Source of the DNA: Lyophyllum atratum | Taxonomy: Eukaryota > Basidiomycota > Agaricomycetes > Agaricales > Lyophyllaceae | DNA length: 64,000 nucleotides | Reading direction: 5' to 3' | NCBI GenBank assembly: GCA_014905825.1 | Contig: JACGCN010000010.1 | Coordinates: 1,054,001 to 1,118,000, forward strand | Shown: piece by piece, positions 59,800 through 64,000 of the stretch | How positions within the stretch are numbered: the first letter of the stretch is position 1 | Layout: each line of letters begins with the position of its first letter | Notes under the pieces: model-generated | What the model saw: the letters and a program-made list of their open reading frames with translations, nothing else | Database searches by the model: none | What the model was told of the DNA's origin: nothing | Translations under genes and position numbers: made by a program

Positions 59800-61935
59800 A
59801 TGGACTCTCCAAAACGCGGCGCGTCGCCAGGGCCCAGCTCATCCGACTCCAAGCGCATCAGACTCACCGTCCCCCAGCAAAACCAAGGCGCATCCCCCGT
59901 CGACCCCGACAATGCCCCGGGCAAGCGTGGCGAGAACGAGCCCATCCAGTCTACCGACATCGCTAACCTGCCCCCCGAGGGCTCCTCGCAGTCTCGTCCC
60001 GAGAGTCGTGGTGGCAGGGTCCGACAGCTGAAGGAAGGGGACGACGAGGACGCCGGTGATGTGTCGATGAACGACGGTGCCGACGAGGAAGCGGATTCGG
60101 GCGACGACAATGACGAGGAAGACCCCGCGCAGCTCGAGGCAACGCGCCAGCGCCTCGAAGAACAGGCGCGGAAGTACCTTGCTGCACAAACGCACGAGGT
60201 CATCATCCCTTCGTACTCGGCATGGTTCGACATGTCGCAGATTCATCCGGTCGAGCAACGCGCCCTGCCCGAGTTCTTCAATTCCCGCAATAGAAGCAAG
60301 ACGCCAGCGATATACAAGGACTACCGTGACTTTATGATCAACACGTATCGCCTCCGTCCTACAGAGTACCTAACAGTCACGGCCTGCCGCAGAAATCTCG
60401 CGGGTGACGTCTGCGCTATCATGCGGGTACATGCATTCCTCGAGCAATGGGGACTCATCAACTACCAGGTGCATTCCCCTTCGTCCTAACTTTTCTTAGA
60501 AACAGTCCTCATCTCCAACCCCTAGATTGACCCGGAGGCTCGCCCCGCAGCCCTCGCACCCCCATTCACTGGCCATTACCGCGTCATCCTCGACACCCCT
60601 CGTGGACTCCAATCCTTGCACCCCGGCACGCGCCCCACACACCCTGGCGCAGCACCCGCCGCCACAGGCCCCAACGGCGCCGCCGCGCCTGCTCCCACCT
60701 CAACACCCGCCTCCCTCGAGCTGCGCTCCTCCATCTACCAAACCACCTCCAAAGCCTCGCGGCCCGTCAGCGCCGCCGACGCTACCACCCTCGCCAACGG
60801 CGCTGCCACCAATGGCACCCCCGCCGCAGCCCAGACATACGCCTGCGACACCTGCGGCGCCGACTGCACCTCCGTCCGCTATCACTCCCTCAAAGACAAA
60901 AAATTCACCCTCTGCGCGCCGTGCTATCTCGACGGGCGCTTCCCCTCCTCCATGTTCTCCGGCGACTTCGTCAAGCTCACCGCAGTCGCTGGTGCCACGC
61001 CCTTTGGTGGGGCGGGCGACTGGAGCGACGAGGAGACGTTAAGGCTGCTGGAGGGTATTGAGATGTACGACGACGACTGGAGCCGCATCGAGGAGCATGT
61101 TGGGTCGAGGAGCGCGCAGCAGTGCATCAAGCGGTTCTTGGAGCTGCCGATTGAGGACCCGTATTTGAACTCGGAGGCCCACATGGGCGCGCTGAGATTT
61201 GGGAGGGTGCCGTTTGAGCAGGCGGACAACCCTGTTATGTCTGTGGTGGCGTTTTTGGCGGGTGTGGTGGGGCCTGGGGTGGCGGCCGAGGCGGCGAAAG
61301 CTGCACTCGGAAGCCTAACGAAGGACGAGGGAGCGAAAGATGAAGAGAAGGAAGGAGAAGCGGAGACGGCGGAAGGAGACGCGGAGAAAGAGGCGGAGAG
61401 GGAGCAGGAGGACGATAAGATGGATGAAGACAAGGCCGAAGACACCACCAAGGCCGAAAGTGCTACCCCTGCCCCTTCCTCCGCGGCCCAAAAGCCTCCG
61501 CCTGCGGTGCCCCATTCCAAGGTCGCGCGTGCCGCAGGTCTCGCGCTGAAGGCCTCCGCCAAAGCTGCCCAGGCTCTCGCCGACACGGAGGATACGCAGA
61601 TCCGCTCGTCCCTCGCGCAGCTGATCAAGCTTACGCTGACGAAGCTCGAGCTCAAGATGCAGGCGTTTGACGAGCTGGAGGGTATATTGGAGGAGGAAAG
61701 GCGCGCGCTTGAGGGTGAGAGGATGAAGTTGGTCGCGGAGCGGACGGGCCTTGCACGGGTGCTTGAGGGTGTGCGCGCGGAGATGTCGAGGACGGGGTCG
61801 GTGAATATGGCTGGAGTAAGCATGGGGACGACGGGACAGGGTACTGTTGTACAGGAGGTGCAGCAGGGGATGAGCATGGAGGTGGGAGGTGGAGGGGCGC
61901 CGGTGCAGGATGGGAGCATGTTGCAGCTTAGTTGA
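59800..61935 (+). CDS. SWI3/RSC8-type chromatin-remodelling subunit (SWIRM-ZZ-SANT)
   Basis: Two exons, 59800-60468 and 60526-61935, give 692 residues. Domains in order: acidic disordered N-terminus (1-125), SWIRM (about 128-223: [49 protein letters not shown]), ZZ-type zinc finger (Cys330, Cys333, Cys337, Cys353, Cys356), SANT (about 388-433: [40 protein letters not shown]), an acidic/basic low-complexity run, and a C-terminal coiled coil (about 590-650, [20 protein letters not shown]) that dimerises the subunit in SWI/SNF and RSC. Acts in the nucleus as a scaffold for ATP-dependent nucleosome remodelling. Whether it belongs to SWI/SNF, RSC or both cannot be told from sequence. Confidence 0.96.
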
Positions 61936-62157
61936 GTGGGTAGGGAGATAGAGGACGAGTTGTAATTGCTACTGTTTGCTGTCGTCTCTCTTTTGTCAAT
62001 TTCTTATTATATTAATCTGTCGTTCTCGTCTTTCTCTTTTTGTTGTTTTCGTGTACTTTATGGTGTGTGCAGCCCTGATACTATTATTTGCCTGTACGGG
62101 ATTAGAACCAGTGTGGGTATGTCAGAAATCCTATTAGATCTGAAGTGTAGCCGTGCC

Positions 62158-63583
62158 CTATTCTCGAGGGAACGAGGGTCCAGTCTGTGCCAGTTGAGCT
62201 ATATGCACTCCTGCGGAAAGACAGTCCTGATTGAGCACAAAGCAAGCCCCCAAGATGGAGACGACCTACCTGTTCTCTCAACTCATTCGTGAACAGTTTC
62301 CTCGTACTCATATCCAAAATACCTCGCGCTTCGAGGCCAGTCATAATATACCCCGGCACAACGTCCAAGAACTGCTCGCGCAGATCCTCCTCGTCCCACC
62401 CGCCACACAAGAAGATCGTGACCCGCTTCAAATTAACAAACACTTCTTCATTGGAGAGCACAACGTCCAGATCATGCCATATTGGATCCATCTTCAGGTA
62501 CTCCATGCCCATACAGCCAAAAAATTCACTGATAAATCCGATGGTGACATTTTCTAGGCTCACGGGACCGCTGTTGCGCGCTACCAGATCTTGCAGGGCT
62601 CGGAGTGCCCATACAACTGGACTTTGGGGATCGTCTGCCGAGGTCAAAGACCCGACCTCTAACGATCGGAGGGTTTTCGGGATCTCGAGCCTGATCGTTG
62701 GTCGGTCTGGTCGATAAAATACGTATGTAGAACCAGCTAATACGAAGAGACATTACGCACCGTAGTCATCATCAGGATCATAGCGTAATTCTGAAATTGT
62801 CCACTGAAATCGTTGCAAATTTGGGGCGGAATGCTTCATGAATGAATCCACGGTATCAAGAGTGGCCTCATCGATACCAGTCAAGATCAGTTCTCGCAGG
62901 TTGGTCAAGTCAACTGTGGTGGACAAGTTCATGAGAAGGGATTCTCCGAGTGGACCTGCTGTGATCAGAAGTGATTGGAGGCGAGGTTTTTCGAGTACAG
63001 CTTTAGGATCACTGTTAACGACGGATACCGTGTCGACGACACTGCAGTCACGTAAGCGTAGTTCCTTGAGCTGCGCCGAGTAACAGAAAATGGAGGCCGG
63101 AACTTTCATGTTTTCAATATCGATCTTAATGAGCGACGGGAATCGGAAAAGGCGTAGGAAAGATGCCTGCGAGCTGGGTGGGAAATTCCGCCAATCCAGA
63201 GTCATCTGGTGGTCTTGGAGAGCCACAGAGACGGTCCTCAGATTCGAGAGCAGGTCCAGACATGGTCTGAGGTCTGGTTCGCTAAAGATCCAATTCTCGT
63301 AATCTGTCGATGGGCCACGCGCTGGTGAAGGATCAGGCTCCAGAATGAGAGCTCGAATGTATTGCGCAAGGTGTGTGCTTTGCGTGAGAAGAGTGTGAAG
63401 CCTCCGACATCGATCTTGGTAAGGGTAGAGGTGGATTCGGCGGAAGAGTCGGGCTTGACTTGGTGCTACGAAAGAACGAGCGACCATGGAGCATGATAGG
63501 AAAGTTGAGCGATCGCCGAGTGGAATTTCATCGAGAATGACATCAACGATATCCTCGGGAATATTGATGGACGTTGGACTCAT
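62158..63583 (-). CDS. F-box protein of Agaricomycete type with Leu-rich C-terminal part
   Basis: Reverse strand, three exons: 62761-63583, 62270-62706, 62158-62226, giving 442 residues with matching phases. An F-box-like motif lies at about residues 5-50 (INIPEDIVDVILDEIPLGDR, then FLSCSMVARSFV); the rest is Leu-rich in irregular repeats (LRTVSVALQDH, LKELRLRDCSV, LRELILTGIDE, LEIPKTLRSLEVGSLTS), as in the large mushroom F-box families. It probably recruits substrates to an SCF ubiquitin ligase through Skp1; targets are unknown. The last exon (GVHIAQLAQTGPSFPRE) is short and the least certain. ATG 63583 was chosen because the frame upstream has no ATG. Stops of this gene and SWI3 are 220 nt apart, facing each other. 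Confidence 0.82.
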
Positions 63584-64000
63584 TGAAGCGGCTACGGGGG
63601 CTATGAGTTGAAGCCGCACTCGTAGTTAACTATAAGTAGTGGCCACCGGCGATCAGCGACCTGTCACCAAATGAGATCTGACTCTGCAACTTGTCAGTAA
63701 ACGAATGATATGTCACGGCACTGTAAATACTAGCGGGTATACACCGTACAGGATGGATACAGACACCATCTTCCTACCAAGAGATGGCCCGGGTCTTCTG
63801 CCAATGACCGGCGGTTGAATCTGATTTTTGACGATCTGCGTGAGTGACAACGACAAGTACGGCATCCATGACTGCATCTTGCTTAGTGATAGGGCCAATA
63901 CCAGGAGGCATCATGATGACGTTGTGCACAAACCAACAGGAACTCAAGGGTGAGCATTAACGATATACTGTACAGGTTCATGTTTTCTTACTTCCGCTCC
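63584..64000. other. Window end, no gene seen
   Basis: Upstream of the F-box gene. Short reverse ORFs only. May hold the promoter of the F-box gene and of an unseen neighbour. Confidence 0.4.

Noticed and set aside
60924..61919. Reverse ORF of 331 codons
   Set aside because: It is the shadow of the GC-rich SWI3/RSC8 exon; the product is a Ser/Ala-rich low-complexity string without domains, whereas the forward frame carries ZZ and SANT domains.
62100..62220. tRNA-like region on the reverse strand: TAGCTCAACTGG fits the A box and GGTTCTAATCC nearly fits the B box
   Set aside because: The acceptor and D stems do not pair, and the A-box part lies inside the last coding exon of the F-box gene, whose phase is consistent.

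Overview
The window is a gene-dense stretch of a filamentous basidiomycete (Agaricomycete) chromosome. The evidence is the intron pattern (many 43-60 nt GT-AG introns, often 4-12 per gene), class I hydrophobins with the Agaricomycete five-exon layout, a secreted beta-carbonic anhydrase, a CYP with basidiomycete motifs, an expanded family of multi-pass membrane proteins, and an F-box protein of mushroom type. I saw no rRNA, tRNA, CRISPR array, intact transposon or bacterial-style operon. All exon models below were built by hand from reading frame, splice motif and phase continuity.

Layout. 1-5 kb: the 3' end of a YVH1-type phosphatase, an epoxide-hydrolase-like enzyme and two proteins of unknown function. 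7-9 kb: two convergent class I hydrophobin genes (HYD1 +, HYD2 -). 10.5-14.4 kb: a three-RRM RNA-binding protein and a CRH-type GH16 cell-wall transglycosylase. 14.7-22.1 kb (-): one 11-exon gene for a protein of about 2,300 residues, perhaps UNC80-like. 23.4-26.9 kb: a secreted beta-carbonic anhydrase and a broken tandem copy. 27.9-33.4 kb (-): two paralogous multi-pass membrane proteins. 35-39.5 kb: a class 3 lipase and an Egh16-like secreted protein with an internal exon-intron duplication. 41.5-44 kb: GFA1, the entry enzyme of chitin precursor synthesis. 45.9-50.1 kb: a tandem array of two hydrophobins (HYD3, HYD4) plus a hydrophobin lacking its first exon. 50.4-54 kb: a cytochrome P450 converging with a two-domain GFA/CENP-V-type zinc protein. 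55.7-59.6 kb: a small Kex2-processed secreted protein and a truncated zinc metallopeptidase. 59.8-63.6 kb: a SWI3/RSC8 chromatin-remodelling subunit converging with an F-box protein.

Common theme. Many products act at the wall or outside the cell: hydrophobins coat hyphae, the CRH enzyme joins chitin to glucan, GFA1 supplies UDP-GlcNAc, and the carbonic anhydrase, Egh16-like protein and small cysteine-rich protein are secreted. The rest is housekeeping or regulatory. The most interesting signal is a shared core-promoter layout in all four intact hydrophobin genes: a TATA-like box followed 43-44 nt later by the 10-mer CCAGTTCTAC. I found no convincing wholly new system.
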